Shown piece by piece: positions 8,498 through 18,547 of a stretch of 64,000 nt of DNA. The position numbers and the translations under genes were made by a program. Numbering within the stretch: the first letter of the stretch is position 1; every line of letters starts with the position of its first letter. The notes below the pieces were generated by a model. That model worked only from the letters and a program-made list of their open reading frames with translations, was not told the DNA's origin and ran no database searches. Source of the DNA: CAKAHY01 sp963522175 (GTDB taxonomy: Bacteria > Bacillota > Clostridia > Lachnospirales > Lachnospiraceae); NCBI GenBank assembly GCA_963522175.1, contig CAUQXC010000001.1, positions 1-64,000 of the forward strand. Reading direction: 5' to 3'.

Positions 8498-9166
8498 TTA
8501 CTTATGTATAATAGTTACATCGATAATATCTTTGTATTGCTTAAGCTTACATTCTATTTCAAAATCAATATCCGAATCGGATTCCACTATTGTATACGCA
8601 AGCTTACCCTTATTTTCTCTGTAAAGTCTCATAAAGGCTATATTAACTCCGAAATCGCTGAGGCATTTTGTTATGTGGGCGGCAACCCCCGGCTTATCGT
8701 TTTGCTTGACGATGAGAGAACAATACTCACCGCTAAAGTCCACCTCAACACCGTTTATGAGCACTATTCTCATTTTTCCGCCGCCTATGGACTCTCCTCT
8801 GAGACTCAGCTTATGTCCTTCGGAGCTTTCCATAGAAATGTCCACGGTATTGGGATGTGTTTCTCTGTTTGTGTCATTTATTATAAATTTAAAATCAAGC
8901 CCTTCTTTTTTTGCTATGTTAAAGGCATCTCTTATCCTCAAGTCGTCCGTTTTAAAACCCAGCATTCCTCCGACCAAAGCCTTATCCGTTCCATGACCTT
9001 TATAGGTCTTTGCAAATGAACCGTATAAAGTAAATTCCACCTTTTTCACATCTCCTCTCAACATTTTGTGAGAAAGTAAGGCTATCGCCGCCGCTCCCGC
9101 CGTATGAGAGCTTGATGGTCCGACCATATGAGGACCTATAACATCAAAAACACTTATATTTGCCAT
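8498..9166 (-). CDS. sdaAB: L-serine dehydratase, iron-sulfur-dependent, beta subunit
   Basis: Beta subunit of the clostridial-type L-serine dehydratase. It starts with the family segment SVFDVIGPHMVGPSSSHTAG, and the C-terminal third (about 145-222) is an ACT domain that may sense an amino acid. The ATG at 9166 was chosen because MANISVFDVIGP begins the conserved domain and AAAGGTGA lies just upstream; the 18-residue longer reading overlaps the end of addA. It follows addA by 19 bases, so it may be co-transcribed with addAB. Confidence 0.94.
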   Translation of the reverse strand: MANISVFDVIGPHMVGPSSSHTAGAAAIALLSHKMLRGDVKKVEFTLYGSFAKTYKGHGTDKALVGGMLGFKTDDLRIRDAFNIAKKEGLDFKFIINDTNRETHPNTVDISMESSEGHKLSLRGESIGGGKMRIVLINGVEVDFSGEYCSLIVKQNDKPGVAAHITKCLSDFGVNIAFMRLYRENKGKLAYTIVESDSDIDFEIECKLKQYKDIIDVTIIHK

Positions 9167-9185
9167 TTCACCTTTTCCTTTATAT

Positions 9186-12100
9186 TTAGTCAATGCATCG
9201 TATTTCTTTTCCGAGCTCAAAGGACCAAATAAGTTTATCTTTTATCTTTTTTCCGGTAGCCTTTGAGATTGCTATAGCATAATACTTAAGCTGTTCGCTG
9301 TATCTTTTCAAAAACTCTTCTTCGGATCTTACTCTGTCGGTTTTATAATCTATTATTGTCACCTCGTCCTCATCCTCTATATATGCATCCACAACGCCTT
9401 GAATCACAACCAACTCCTCGCTGTCCGCTATATTAAGCTCCTTTGCGCTGAGTCCCGCATAAAATTCCTGTTCTCTGAAAAGCCTTTTTTCTATGCAGGC
9501 TTTCTTCATAAGCTTACCTATTTCGGAGTTTAGAAGCTTCTCTATATCTTTCATTTTGATAAGCTTCAAATCATCTTCACTCATTTTCGACTTTTGTTTA
9601 AGCTCTTTTACAACTTCCTTTAAGGACATACCCCTATCCAAAGCTTCAAAATCCAAAAGGTCCATAAACTTATGATAGGCATTTCCCCTGTCGCTCGCCT
9701 TATACTTGTTTACCGTTTTTGAAGGAAGTTCAAGGCCTCCTTCCGGCGAATCATCGTAATTATAACGCAGGTAAGCATCTTTTATATCCTGATTTTTTCG
9801 TTTCAACTCGCTTACGCTGTATTTATTGGCTATTTTCGTATCCTCTTCAAACTTATATCTAAAGCTTAGACCGGCTTTTAAAGCTTCAAAATCAATACTA
9901 TCGTTGTACTGTTCAGCCCCTGTGTCCGACTTCGGAACGCAGTTTTCAGGTAATTTTTCAAGCTCATCAAAATTCATTTTCCGGTATTCTATGAACCTTT
10001 CGTTTGCCGTTTTTGTCATAAATATCCAATCAAGGTAGCTTCCTGCGGACTTTATATAGTGCTTTGACAAAGCCTTTTCTTCATCGGCATTAAGAAAACC
10101 GTACTCCTTAAGCTTATTATCCTCATTAAAGCAGGATGTTAAAATAAGGAGCTCTTTTGCTCTTGTCATAGCTACATACAACAGTCTCAGCTCTTCGGCT
10201 CTTTGATTTTCTTTTATTTTTTCCTTTGCAAGCAGTTTTTTCGTACTGTCTCCAACTATGCGTCTTTTGATATCCGTATATGTAAAAGACAAGCCGTATT
10301 TATCATCTATCAGCATTTTATCCCTTATATCGGCACTTCCGAAAGATGCCGCAAGATCCGCAAGTATGCAAACGGGATACTCCAAGCCCTTGGATGCATG
10401 AATTGTCATAACTCTGACCGTATTCGCATTTTCATTTATCAGGCTTGCTTCACCGAAATCGGTATTCTGTTCTTTTAAGTCCGATATATACCTGATGAAA
10501 TTAAACAAACCGCTGTATCCGCTTTCTTCATAGCTCTTAGCCTTTTCAGCCAGTATGAGCAGGTTTGCACTTCTTATATCCCCGTAAGGCATCGCGCTTA
10601 TATAATCCATAAAATGAGTCTCGGTCAAAATGTTTCTTATCAATATGTGCAAAGGGATATAAAAGCTCTGCTCTCTGTACTTTTTAAGATATTCAAAAGC
10701 TTTTCTTATTTTATAAACATTTTCTTCGCCCAGAGTTTTACCTATGCGCAGCTTTTCGGCATCGTTATCCGTAGCAAAAATATCGACAATATATTTAAGG
10801 GTCTTATATATGTCCCTTTCTCCTATTATATCAACACCCGCAAGTACAGCCAAAACTTCGTCATCAATATTTATTATAGGAGACTTTAGATAAGCGCACA
10901 ACGGCACTTCAAGGCTCGGATTGTCTATGGCGCTTAAAAAAGCAAGAAATTTTTGTATTTCAAAGGTATCGAAAAAACCGGTTTTTGCGTTTGCATAGCA
11001 AGGTATACCCCTGTCCGTGAGCTCCTCAACAATAATATTTGCCTTGTTTTTCGTATTTCTCATAAGTATCACAATATCTCTGTATTCCAAAGGACGCAGT
11101 GTGCTTGCATCCTGAATAAACATATCGGAATGCATTAAATTCTCAATAGTCTTTGCTATAAGCTTAGCTTCCAAAGCCATGCCTTTATACTCTTTTTTTG
11201 TATTTTCATCAAACTCTGCAGTATTGAGGTAGCAAAGCACGGTTTTTCCCGGGAGCTTTTTGGTTTCATCTTCTATGTAGCTTGCTGCCGGATTTAAGGC
11301 GGCCGATCTGCCATACACTATATTTCCGACTTCTTTTGACATGATTCTGTAAAAGATTGAATTTATACTTTCCAAGACGCCCGCTCTGCTTCTGAAGTTA
11401 TCCGAAAGTATTATTTTTACATCTTTATCTTCTTTTTTTGCCTTTTCATAATCACAAAAGCTGTTATATTTAGAGATAAAAAGCTCAGGTTTAGCCTGTC
11501 TGAAACCGTAAATACTCTGTTTAACGTCTCCTACCATGAAAACATTGTCTCTTTCTACAGCCTTTACCAATTCCTCTTGTATATAGTTTGAATCTTGATA
11601 TTCGTCAACATAGATTTCTTTAAATTCAGAGGCATATTGCAAAGCCACATCCGTTTTTTCACCGTCTTTCCATAAAACTTTCAGAGCATAGTGAGCTACA
11701 TCATTAAAATCCAAAAGCTTTTTTTCAAGCTTTCTTTCCTTAAGTCGTAGAGAGTATTCTCTGACAAGACGTAACAATGCCTTAGTTACAGTAAGAGAAA
11801 ATTCCTCCTCTTTCACCAAGACGGCTCTGTTCGTATTAATCCTGACTCTCAAAGCATTTACGCCGCACTTATACTCCTCTCGTAAGCTTTTTACCTCTGC
11901 CGCAATATCTTCATCCACGCTTTTTCCCATTCTTAGGGTATGAAAGTTTATAGTCTCCAGTATTTCTTTCATCTCATAAATATCTTTTGTATTCAAAGCG
12001 GCTTTTATACAGTCTTTTTCATTGTTTTCCTTATTGTAAACCCCGAGAGTACTTTTTTTCTTGTCCGTTGCTCCGTATAAGACTTTATTTAGAGCTTCAT

Positions 12101-12812
12101 CCAAAAGAGCAAGCCCGTCTATACTGTCTATACTTTTTGAGGCTGAAATCAAAATTTCTTTTGCTTCCTCATACATTTCTTTTTCAATTTCTTCAAACGA
12201 AAAACCGCCGTTTTCCTGCTCTTCCAAATACTTTTCGGGCCAAGGCAGAGACATGGAATGCTTATATACCTTTTCTATGTTTGAAATTAAGCCGTCATCA
12301 CCCCTTGCCTTCGCAAAAACATCAAGAAGAAAGAGAAAATCTTCACTTGCTTTCTCATACTCCTCCTCCATCAACTCTTCCATGACATCGGATCTTAAAA
12401 GCTCAAGGTCTTCTTCGGATGCAATATTAAAAGCCGCATCCAAATCCAAGCGATCTATATTGTCCTTTACTATACTCATACAAAAGCTGTCTATAGTGGA
12501 AATCCGTGCTGTATCAAGGATACTTATCTGTTTTTTAATTCTTTTGTATTCCTTGAAATTTTTTTCTTCCTTTATTTTTTCCAAAGCCTTTTCAAGGGAT
12601 TTTTTTATCCTTTCTTTCATTCCGGCGGCGGCTGCCCTGGTAAAGGTCATGATGAGCAGATCATCTATGCTGTATGACAACTCTTCATCCAATATCTGGC
12701 TTATAATCCTTTCAACCAAAACTGCGGTTTTTCCGCTTCCCGCGGCTGCCGATACCAATATATTCTTACCGCTTATTTTTATGGCAGCCTCCTGGTTTCT
12801 TGTCCATGGCAT
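9186..12812 (-). CDS. addA: ATP-dependent helicase/nuclease subunit A
   Basis: UvrD/Rep-type 3'-5' helicase fused to a RecB-family nuclease, the main subunit of the AddAB double-strand-break resection enzyme. Walker A is SAAAGSGKTAVL (Lys28); helicase motifs DEYQDSN and VGDVKQSIYGFR follow. The C-terminus has the nuclease motif IIDYKTD. At 1208 residues it has the usual size. Its ATG overlaps the addB stop as TAATG, indicating translational coupling. It functions at DNA ends with AddB in Chi-regulated recombinational repair. Confidence 0.96.
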   Translation of the reverse strand: MPWTRNQEAAIKISGKNILVSAAAGSGKTAVLVERIISQILDEELSYSIDDLLIMTFTRAAAAGMKERIKKSLEKALEKIKEEKNFKEYKRIKKQISILDTARISTIDSFCMSIVKDNIDRLDLDAAFNIASEEDLELLRSDVMEELMEEEYEKASEDFLFLLDVFAKARGDDGLISNIEKVYKHSMSLPWPEKYLEEQENGGFSFEEIEKEMYEEAKEILISASKSIDSIDGLALLDEALNKVLYGATDKKKSTLGVYNKENNEKDCIKAALNTKDIYEMKEILETINFHTLRMGKSVDEDIAAEVKSLREEYKCGVNALRVRINTNRAVLVKEEEFSLTVTKALLRLVREYSLRLKERKLEKKLLDFNDVAHYALKVLWKDGEKTDVALQYASEFKEIYVDEYQDSNYIQEELVKAVERDNVFMVGDVKQSIYGFRQAKPELFISKYNSFCDYEKAKKEDKDVKIILSDNFRSRAGVLESINSIFYRIMSKEVGNIVYGRSAALNPAASYIEDETKKLPGKTVLCYLNTAEFDENTKKEYKGMALEAKLIAKTIENLMHSDMFIQDASTLRPLEYRDIVILMRNTKNKANIIVEELTDRGIPCYANAKTGFFDTFEIQKFLAFLSAIDNPSLEVPLCAYLKSPIINIDDEVLAVLAGVDIIGERDIYKTLKYIVDIFATDNDAEKLRIGKTLGEENVYKIRKAFEYLKKYREQSFYIPLHILIRNILTETHFMDYISAMPYGDIRSANLLILAEKAKSYEESGYSGLFNFIRYISDLKEQNTDFGEASLINENANTVRVMTIHASKGLEYPVCILADLAASFGSADIRDKMLIDDKYGLSFTYTDIKRRIVGDSTKKLLAKEKIKENQRAEELRLLYVAMTRAKELLILTSCFNEDNKLKEYGFLNADEEKALSKHYIKSAGSYLDWIFMTKTANERFIEYRKMNFDELEKLPENCVPKSDTGAEQYNDSIDFEALKAGLSFRYKFEEDTKIANKYSVSELKRKNQDIKDAYLRYNYDDSPEGGLELPSKTVNKYKASDRGNAYHKFMDLLDFEALDRGMSLKEVVKELKQKSKMSEDDLKLIKMKDIEKLLNSEIGKLMKKACIEKRLFREQEFYAGLSAKELNIADSEELVVIQGVVDAYIEDEDEVTIIDYKTDRVRSEEEFLKRYSEQLKYYAIAISKATGKKIKDKLIWSFELGKEIRCID

Positions 12813-15800
12813 TATTCTTCCTCCCTATCCGCCTTAGAAAAAGCTTTATTATACTCGTAACCCTTTATTTTTCTGTCAAAACCGCAGATAGACTTATAAT
12901 CGCAATAGGCACAGGCGAATTTTTCTTCTTCAACCGGTTTTACTTCTATATTTCCGTCGAGAATTTTACTTCCCAACTCTTTAACTTTAGCATTTACAAA
13001 GTTCAAAACCTCAAGCATTTCTTCTTTATCTGCAAGCATCTTTGAAGATCGTGAGCTTTTTACGTTCCACTCGCTGATGATTTTTTCACCTCTCTCGTCC
13101 TTTATCACAGGCTCAGTGGAAAGAGGAAGGATATCGGAGCTCTTTTCCGATAAGGATTTATTGTCGAACATATTATTATCAAGTGCCTTTATTATTCTCT
13201 TGCTGTTGTTTACAAGACCGTCGGGCTTATATTCCCTCATCAGCAAAAGTCTTATGAGTTCATTGCTTTCTTCTTCGTTCAGTTCCTCACCTTTTTCCTC
13301 TTTTGCCCTCTTATACTCTTTTTCAAAATCTTCTTTTTTAATAAAATTCTCAGCCAGATTGGAATAAAACATTGCCGCCGGTACCGCAGTCTTTGAATAC
13401 TTTTCTTGATAAAGCTTTAAGCAGACATCCAAATAGAAAGCCAGTTGCAACTGTAAACCCCTGTCAACAAGCTTGGGATCCCATTTTGTATTACCTGTCT
13501 TATAGTCTATTATTTTTATACCTATGTAATCCGTGTTCGTATCAAGGCTTCCCTCTATACCCTCCGAATCGGCACCGCTGTTATATATATCTATTCTGTC
13601 AATTTTTCCGTTTACATACATCTTTTTACCGTCGGGAAGTTCAAGGTCATATATTTTTCTGTCCCGTATATCGAAATTAAATTCCAAAGATTCCGGTTCG
13701 AAGCTGCCCTGCTTTAGCTGAAAAAACAAAACATCAAGATTCGCTTTTAAAAGTCGGGTAACTCTTTGTTTAATATAGCGACTTTTTGCGCTGTCTTCAT
13801 ACTTGTCGTCTCCCTCTTCTTCTATAATGGAATTGACAATTTTATCCACCCTGTCATCCAAGTCCTTCATATACTTATTTACCGGGTCGGCTTTTACCGC
13901 CTTACGAAACTCTATATAATCTTTAAAAACTCTTTCAAGGCAGGAATGTACGAGGGTTCCTATGTCCGCTCCGGCAATACTGTATGCCTGTCTTTCACTT
14001 ATTTTCAATCCGTAGTCCACAAAATGTCTGTAGGGACATGCTGCAAACTTCTCAAGTCTCGATACGCTCGCCTTAAGTATTTCGCCGAATATTTTTGCGG
14101 CGGCTTTTGTTCCCAGCTCTCTGCCTATATACATAAACTCAGCCATCTCACAAAGCCTCAGAAAAGCCTCTTCGGGAACGACTTCCTTGAATTTTTCCTC
14201 ATCGCAAAGCCTGCCTTCATAAATTCTCAGCATATCCGCCAATTTTTTCAAAAGCTCGGATTGAGAATTGATATTTTTCAGTTCATCGAATTTTTCAATT
14301 TCCAAATTAGTAAAAAGCTTCGTGATGCTTTGTATTATATAAGCCGACTTTATCGCTTTCATAGATGTATCAGTATTTGAATACGACAAATACAAGCTCT
14401 CTCCCGCCTTGGTGAGTGCCAGATAAACATAGTATTTTTGCTCATGTACCTCCTGTTTCAGAGTTTGACTGAGCTTAAGATTATAATTTTCTTTCAAAAA
14501 CTCCTTTTCTCTGTCATTTATCAAAGAGTATTTATTATTAAGCCCCGGTAGAACCCCGTCGTTTACACCCATAATAAAAACCGCCTTGACCTCAGGAACT
14601 CTCGATCTTACGATATCGCCTATAAAAACACTGTCGATGACGGATGGGATAAGACCTATTTCCACCTGAGAAAGCCCCGCTTTAAACAGCTCCAAAAATT
14701 CCTTCTTTTTGAGTTTTTCGGAGGCGAGCAGTTCTTCCAAGGTATCAAATAAATTCAATACACTTTCATAAACCTCTTCGTATTCCCTTGCTCTTTGTTC
14801 GTCCTTTTTGGCAGCAAAGTCTTTGCTTATTTTGTTTAACTTACTTTCTATATCAAGCTTTTCAAATATACTTTTTAATTCTTGTATTATATTGACTGCG
14901 TTTATCTCGTTTCCAAGCTCTTCCTCGTCCTTTGCCTTTTTATTTAAGAGCAAATATAAATCCTTTGTATCATCCAGAATTTTTTCCCTTAATTCATTAA
15001 GCTTTTCCTTTGATACGCCCTTATATCTTTTAGGTATATACTTGAATTCGTTTGAAAATTTTCTGTACGACTTTACACCGGTCATATACATATAGTTGTC
15101 CAGAGAATACAGCTCATACTCATCCGTTTCTTCCTTAAAAGCAAAGGGGCTTCGTATGTATCTCATAACGGTATTATAGCTGTAGTTATCAACAAGCATT
15201 TCAAGCAGATTGTCAATGAATTCAACAAATATGTTGGTAGATATTTTTATGTTCGTGTCCATGTGAAAAGGAATATTTGAAGAAAACAGCTTTGTACTGA
15301 GTTTATCCGCATAACGATTTAAATCGCCGCTTATTATGGCTATATCCCTGTAACGTAAACCCTTCTTTTTTATGAGTGTATTTACTTCATTAATAACAAA
15401 GCTCGCTTCATCCTCAAGGCTTTTTGCATTTATAATTCTTATATCCTTAACATCTTCTTTTCTGATTTTCTCTTCTTCTCTTAAAAAATATCTTTCCAGA
15501 TGCTGTAAATCTTCGCTTTTTGTAGACAGCTCGTCCATGTATACGGACTTTTCCTGTTTGATACCGTTTTTATCCGCCAAGGTATTTATGGTTTTTGACA
15601 TAAGCATACTCATGTAGAAAAGGCTGTCCTCATCAAGCTTTTCGCTATCTATATGAGCCGTATCCGCACACAGAGTAAAGTCTGAATGCGAGGCCTTTGA
15701 CATTAGAACCTCGATCAGCTTGTACTGAACCGGAGTAAAACCGGTAAATCCGTCAAATACTATGTAAGCATCTTTAATAAGTTCACTTTTATGAAGATTT

Positions 15801-16363
15801 TTCGCTAAAACATCCGGCACTTCTTCGCTTGTTATATGCTTTCCCTTTATAAAATCGTCGAAAGCCCTGTACAAAGTCTTAATTTCCGCAAGCTTACCCG
15901 ATAAAACCGCGGGCCTTTGAACTTTATCGTCCGATATTACTTTTTCTATGGTTTCGGGACTTATATTGTACTGATAGAACTCTGAAAGTAAAGATTTAAA
16001 CTTATCCAAAAAAGCGTATTTAGAAAACTTATCCTTCCAAAGCGGCAAGTTCCTCCTGTTGTCAAGCGCCACCTTTCTGATGATAACCGCCTTTGATATG
16101 TCGTCGAGAATACCGGGCAGCTTTATGTTCAATTCGGAAAAAACCTTAAGCGCCAATCTGTTAAAGCTGAGTACGTCTATGTTGGTTACGGCATGCTTAG
16201 GGTGAAGTCTTACCACTTCTTTTTGCATCTGCATGGTATATTGCTCAGGCACAATAAGTAAATACTTACGTGTCTTATTTAAAAGGGAGTCGTTTATCAG
16301 CTCGTTCAATCCAAATTTGCTTTTTTCTCCGCCTCCTCTTCCTATAATAAATCTATAGCTCAT
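12812..16363 (-). CDS. addB: ATP-dependent nuclease subunit B
   Basis: Partner of AddA, with an inactivated helicase core and a RecB-type nuclease domain. The nuclease motif KIIDYKTG and the iron-sulfur staple cysteines are visible: one in FAACPYRHFVDYG and then Cys1151, Cys1154 and Cys1160 at the C-terminus. At 1183 residues it is full length. The N-terminal phosphate-binding loop reads GRGGGEKSK; a Glu replaces the Gly that normally precedes Lys in Walker A, so nucleotide binding here may be altered. A GGGGTG ribosome site precedes the ATG. Confidence 0.94.
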   Translation of the reverse strand: MSYRFIIGRGGGEKSKFGLNELINDSLLNKTRKYLLIVPEQYTMQMQKEVVRLHPKHAVTNIDVLSFNRLALKVFSELNIKLPGILDDISKAVIIRKVALDNRRNLPLWKDKFSKYAFLDKFKSLLSEFYQYNISPETIEKVISDDKVQRPAVLSGKLAEIKTLYRAFDDFIKGKHITSEEVPDVLAKNLHKSELIKDAYIVFDGFTGFTPVQYKLIEVLMSKASHSDFTLCADTAHIDSEKLDEDSLFYMSMLMSKTINTLADKNGIKQEKSVYMDELSTKSEDLQHLERYFLREEEKIRKEDVKDIRIINAKSLEDEASFVINEVNTLIKKKGLRYRDIAIISGDLNRYADKLSTKLFSSNIPFHMDTNIKISTNIFVEFIDNLLEMLVDNYSYNTVMRYIRSPFAFKEETDEYELYSLDNYMYMTGVKSYRKFSNEFKYIPKRYKGVSKEKLNELREKILDDTKDLYLLLNKKAKDEEELGNEINAVNIIQELKSIFEKLDIESKLNKISKDFAAKKDEQRAREYEEVYESVLNLFDTLEELLASEKLKKKEFLELFKAGLSQVEIGLIPSVIDSVFIGDIVRSRVPEVKAVFIMGVNDGVLPGLNNKYSLINDREKEFLKENYNLKLSQTLKQEVHEQKYYVYLALTKAGESLYLSYSNTDTSMKAIKSAYIIQSITKLFTNLEIEKFDELKNINSQSELLKKLADMLRIYEGRLCDEEKFKEVVPEEAFLRLCEMAEFMYIGRELGTKAAAKIFGEILKASVSRLEKFAACPYRHFVDYGLKISERQAYSIAGADIGTLVHSCLERVFKDYIEFRKAVKADPVNKYMKDLDDRVDKIVNSIIEEEGDDKYEDSAKSRYIKQRVTRLLKANLDVLFFQLKQGSFEPESLEFNFDIRDRKIYDLELPDGKKMYVNGKIDRIDIYNSGADSEGIEGSLDTNTDYIGIKIIDYKTGNTKWDPKLVDRGLQLQLAFYLDVCLKLYQEKYSKTAVPAAMFYSNLAENFIKKEDFEKEYKRAKEEKGEELNEEESNELIRLLLMREYKPDGLVNNSKRIIKALDNNMFDNKSLSEKSSDILPLSTEPVIKDERGEKIISEWNVKSSRSSKMLADKEEMLEVLNFVNAKVKELGSKILDGNIEVKPVEEEKFACAYCDYKSICGFDRKIKGYEYNKAFSKADREEE

Positions 16364-16398
16364 ATTTTATCACCCCGGACTTCAAAATTATTATATTT

Positions 16399-16427
16399 AT
16401 AATAACACCCATCGAAAATTTGTTCAA
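16399..16427 (-). promoter_or_regulatory. Promoter for addB-addA(-sdaAB-sdaAA)
   Basis: TTGAAC (16422-16427) and TATTAT (16399-16404) have a 17-base spacer on the minus strand, 36 bases upstream of addB and just past the terminator of the preceding unit. Confidence 0.5.
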
Positions 16428-16450
16428 GGTTTTAAGTATTAAATTATAAT

Positions 16451-16483
16451 AAAAAGGCTGCCCGATGGCAAAACCGGACAGCC
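16451..16483 (-). terminator. Terminator after the MetNIQ/methyltransferase operon
   Basis: GGCTG/CAGCC arms (with a CCG/CGG continuation after one mismatch) form a stem on the minus strand followed by TTTTTATTATAATTT. It lies 10 bases after the stop of the MtaA-like gene. Confidence 0.8.
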
Positions 16484-16493
16484 GAATCTTTAC

Positions 16494-17615
16494 TTAAATA
16501 TATTCTTTGATTCCCTCCGGAAAGCTTCCTATTCTTGCATTCTTCCCGAATTTTTTCACCGCATATATGTATGCATGCATATTCTCAAGCGGTGCATTTA
16601 GAGGCACATCGCAACCCGTATGCAACAAATAGCCCTTTGGCGAATCCCCCGCTTTCATAATACAGCTTTTAACAGCTTCTATGACATCATCAACACTCCC
16701 AAGCTGCATCACATCAACCGGAGCCACATTGCCTATAAGAAGCATTTTTTCACCCAATTTTTCTTTGAGCAAAGCCATATCCTCTATATTATCCACACTG
16801 AAGCCCGATATATTAAGCTTTGCTATATCATCCCACAGATGAGAAGACTTACCGCATATATGACAGACCGGCTTATTTCCCGTAATCTCGTAAACCGCAT
16901 TTACAAGCCTCTCCTGATAAGGAAAAGCATACTCGTCATACATTTTCTTGCTTATAAGGTTTCCGCTTGCAATAGGATCTCCGAACGAGTAATCCGCAGT
17001 TTTGAATTCCTTCACAAAGGCTTCCACCCACCTTATGCAACAATTAAGGCTGAGCTCTATGAGCTTATGCAGGTTTTCCCTGTCCTTCCTCATATCTTTA
17101 AGAATATATTCTACAGGCCTTATGGATTGTGCCACGGATAAAGGTCCGTTTGTAGAGGTGGCGACGGGTAAATCAGGAAATTTATCCTTTATACGCTTTA
17201 CAAGCTCAAGCTTTCCCTTTAAAAACTCGTTTGTGTAAGGATTAAACTCCGGCAAGCTTGAAAAATCTTTATAATCTTTTAGAATATGGTCTTTGATATG
17301 AGGTATTCCTCTTTCCGGAAACTCAAGCTTTGTCCCGAGGGCTCTGCCTACAGACCTCAAATCCAGTCCCACGGTAATCCCCTTTATTCCGAGCATAAGC
17401 TCCTTTTGCTTTACAACCTCCGAAAATACATCAAAATCATTATTCATTTCCAAGGTCGTGTAGCCTAGTATTTCAGCTAAAGGAAGCTCCACATCCATCA
17501 AATTGTAAGGAAGATGGTCAACCTCCTCCCCCTTCAAATAGGCACTTATCCTTTCGGGAGAAGTCATACCCGACTTCACTTTTTCAAGCTCCGCTTTTAT
17601 TTGTCCGTATTCCAT
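16494..17615 (-). CDS. Uroporphyrinogen decarboxylase-family (MtaA/CmuA-like) methyltransferase
   Basis: TIM-barrel protein of the UroD/MtaA/CmuA family. The zinc ligands used by corrinoid-dependent methyltransferases to activate a thiol are in place: His252 and Cys254 in CHICGKSSH and Cys335 in HTGCDVPLNAP. This argues for methyl transfer and against haem synthesis. It has 373 residues. It starts 16 bases after metQ and ends the metN-metI-metQ operon, with a GAGGTGA ribosome site. No corrinoid protein is encoded in the window, so the methyl donor and acceptor are unknown. A link to a methylated compound imported by the transporter is inference. Confidence 0.85.
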   Translation of the reverse strand: MEYGQIKAELEKVKSGMTSPERISAYLKGEEVDHLPYNLMDVELPLAEILGYTTLEMNNDFDVFSEVVKQKELMLGIKGITVGLDLRSVGRALGTKLEFPERGIPHIKDHILKDYKDFSSLPEFNPYTNEFLKGKLELVKRIKDKFPDLPVATSTNGPLSVAQSIRPVEYILKDMRKDRENLHKLIELSLNCCIRWVEAFVKEFKTADYSFGDPIASGNLISKKMYDEYAFPYQERLVNAVYEITGNKPVCHICGKSSHLWDDIAKLNISGFSVDNIEDMALLKEKLGEKMLLIGNVAPVDVMQLGSVDDVIEAVKSCIMKAGDSPKGYLLHTGCDVPLNAPLENMHAYIYAVKKFGKNARIGSFPEGIKEYI

Positions 17616-17631
17616 ATTCCTTCACCTCATT

Positions 17632-18486
17632 TTAGAATAAAGAAATTTTTGTTTTTTGTGTATTGTTATCTATATAATCCTTTACCTTATCACTTGTAAG
17701 TGCCGCTTCCAAATCTTTTACCCAAGGTTTTTCTTCTTTTATTACAAGCTGTATTCCCTCTTCTCTAGCATACGCCAGTGCCGAAGCCGCATCTCTTCCG
17801 GTTTCTCTCATTACATCCGACATAACGACGGCAAGGTCCGTATCATCAACGGCATTTGCAAGATTAAGTCTTTCCATCTCGACAAACTTAAGATTCTTAG
17901 GATTTTCCTTAATATCCAGTATACCGGGCTCCGTCTTTGTTTCATCAAGCTTCAATAAGCCTTCCTGTGCAAGAAGCTTAAGTGCGATGGCTCTGTTTGA
18001 AACATCATTTGAAAGTGCAACCGTCATACCGTCCGTAATTTCATCAATACTCTTCACCTTTTCGGAATACAGACCTATTTGGAAAGCGAATATTTCCTTT
18101 CCGTAAACCTGTAATTTCGCATTATTTGAGGTGTTGAAGTTATCCATATAACTCTTATACTGATGGAATGTTCCGTCAATGCTGCCTTCCCATGTTGCAA
18201 TATCCGGAGTCACCGCATCATCAAAAACTTTTACCTCCAGCTCATATTCTTGGTTGGATTCATTAAATACTTCCTGTGCAATTTCCAAAACGTCTTTGCA
18301 TATAGCCGAGGTTCCTATAACTATCTTTTGCTTGGTGCCTTCAGCCTCTTTTTTTTCAGCGCTCTCTCCTGCCGATACGCTCTGAGTTTTGCTCTCCTCA
18401 CCGCCTGTTTCGGTATTTTGTGCGCTACAGCCCGCCATAAAAGCTATAACAAGTGCCATTCCTGCCATTAAAGCAATTTTTCTCAT
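17632..18486 (-). CDS. metQ: MetQ/NlpA-family substrate-binding lipoprotein
   Basis: Extracytoplasmic lipoprotein of an ABC importer of the methionine (MetQ/NlpA) family. The signal peptide ends in the lipobox FMAGC, and a Glu/Ser-rich linker precedes the binding domain, which starts near KIVIGTSAICKD. The ATG at 18486 has a GGAGGA ribosome site; the longer reading adds five residues. It lies 61 bases after metI, and a weak hairpin (around 18517-18545) sits in the gap. Methionine is the family's usual ligand, but the attached methyltransferase makes another ligand possible. Confidence 0.88.
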   Translation of the reverse strand: MRKIALMAGMALVIAFMAGCSAQNTETGGEESKTQSVSAGESAEKKEAEGTKQKIVIGTSAICKDVLEIAQEVFNESNQEYELEVKVFDDAVTPDIATWEGSIDGTFHQYKSYMDNFNTSNNAKLQVYGKEIFAFQIGLYSEKVKSIDEITDGMTVALSNDVSNRAIALKLLAQEGLLKLDETKTEPGILDIKENPKNLKFVEMERLNLANAVDDTDLAVVMSDVMRETGRDAASALAYAREEGIQLVIKEEKPWVKDLEAALTSDKVKDYIDNNTQKTKISLF

Positions 18487-18547
18487 TCTTTCATCCTCCA
18501 AATTTTATATTTTAAAGCATAAAACCTTTGCTTATGCATTAAAAGCT

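Noticed and set aside
8249..9019. 256-codon plus-strand reading frame across sdaAA and sdaAB
   Set aside because: Antisense to two well-supported subunits of one enzyme, with no family resemblance.
12061..12837. 258-codon plus-strand reading frame inside addA
   Set aside because: It is antisense to a conserved, motif-complete addA gene; its composition is the Ser/Leu-rich shadow typical of that, and no ribosome site is seen.
13766..14380. 204-codon plus-strand reading frame inside addB
   Set aside because: Antisense shadow of addB with no conserved motif.
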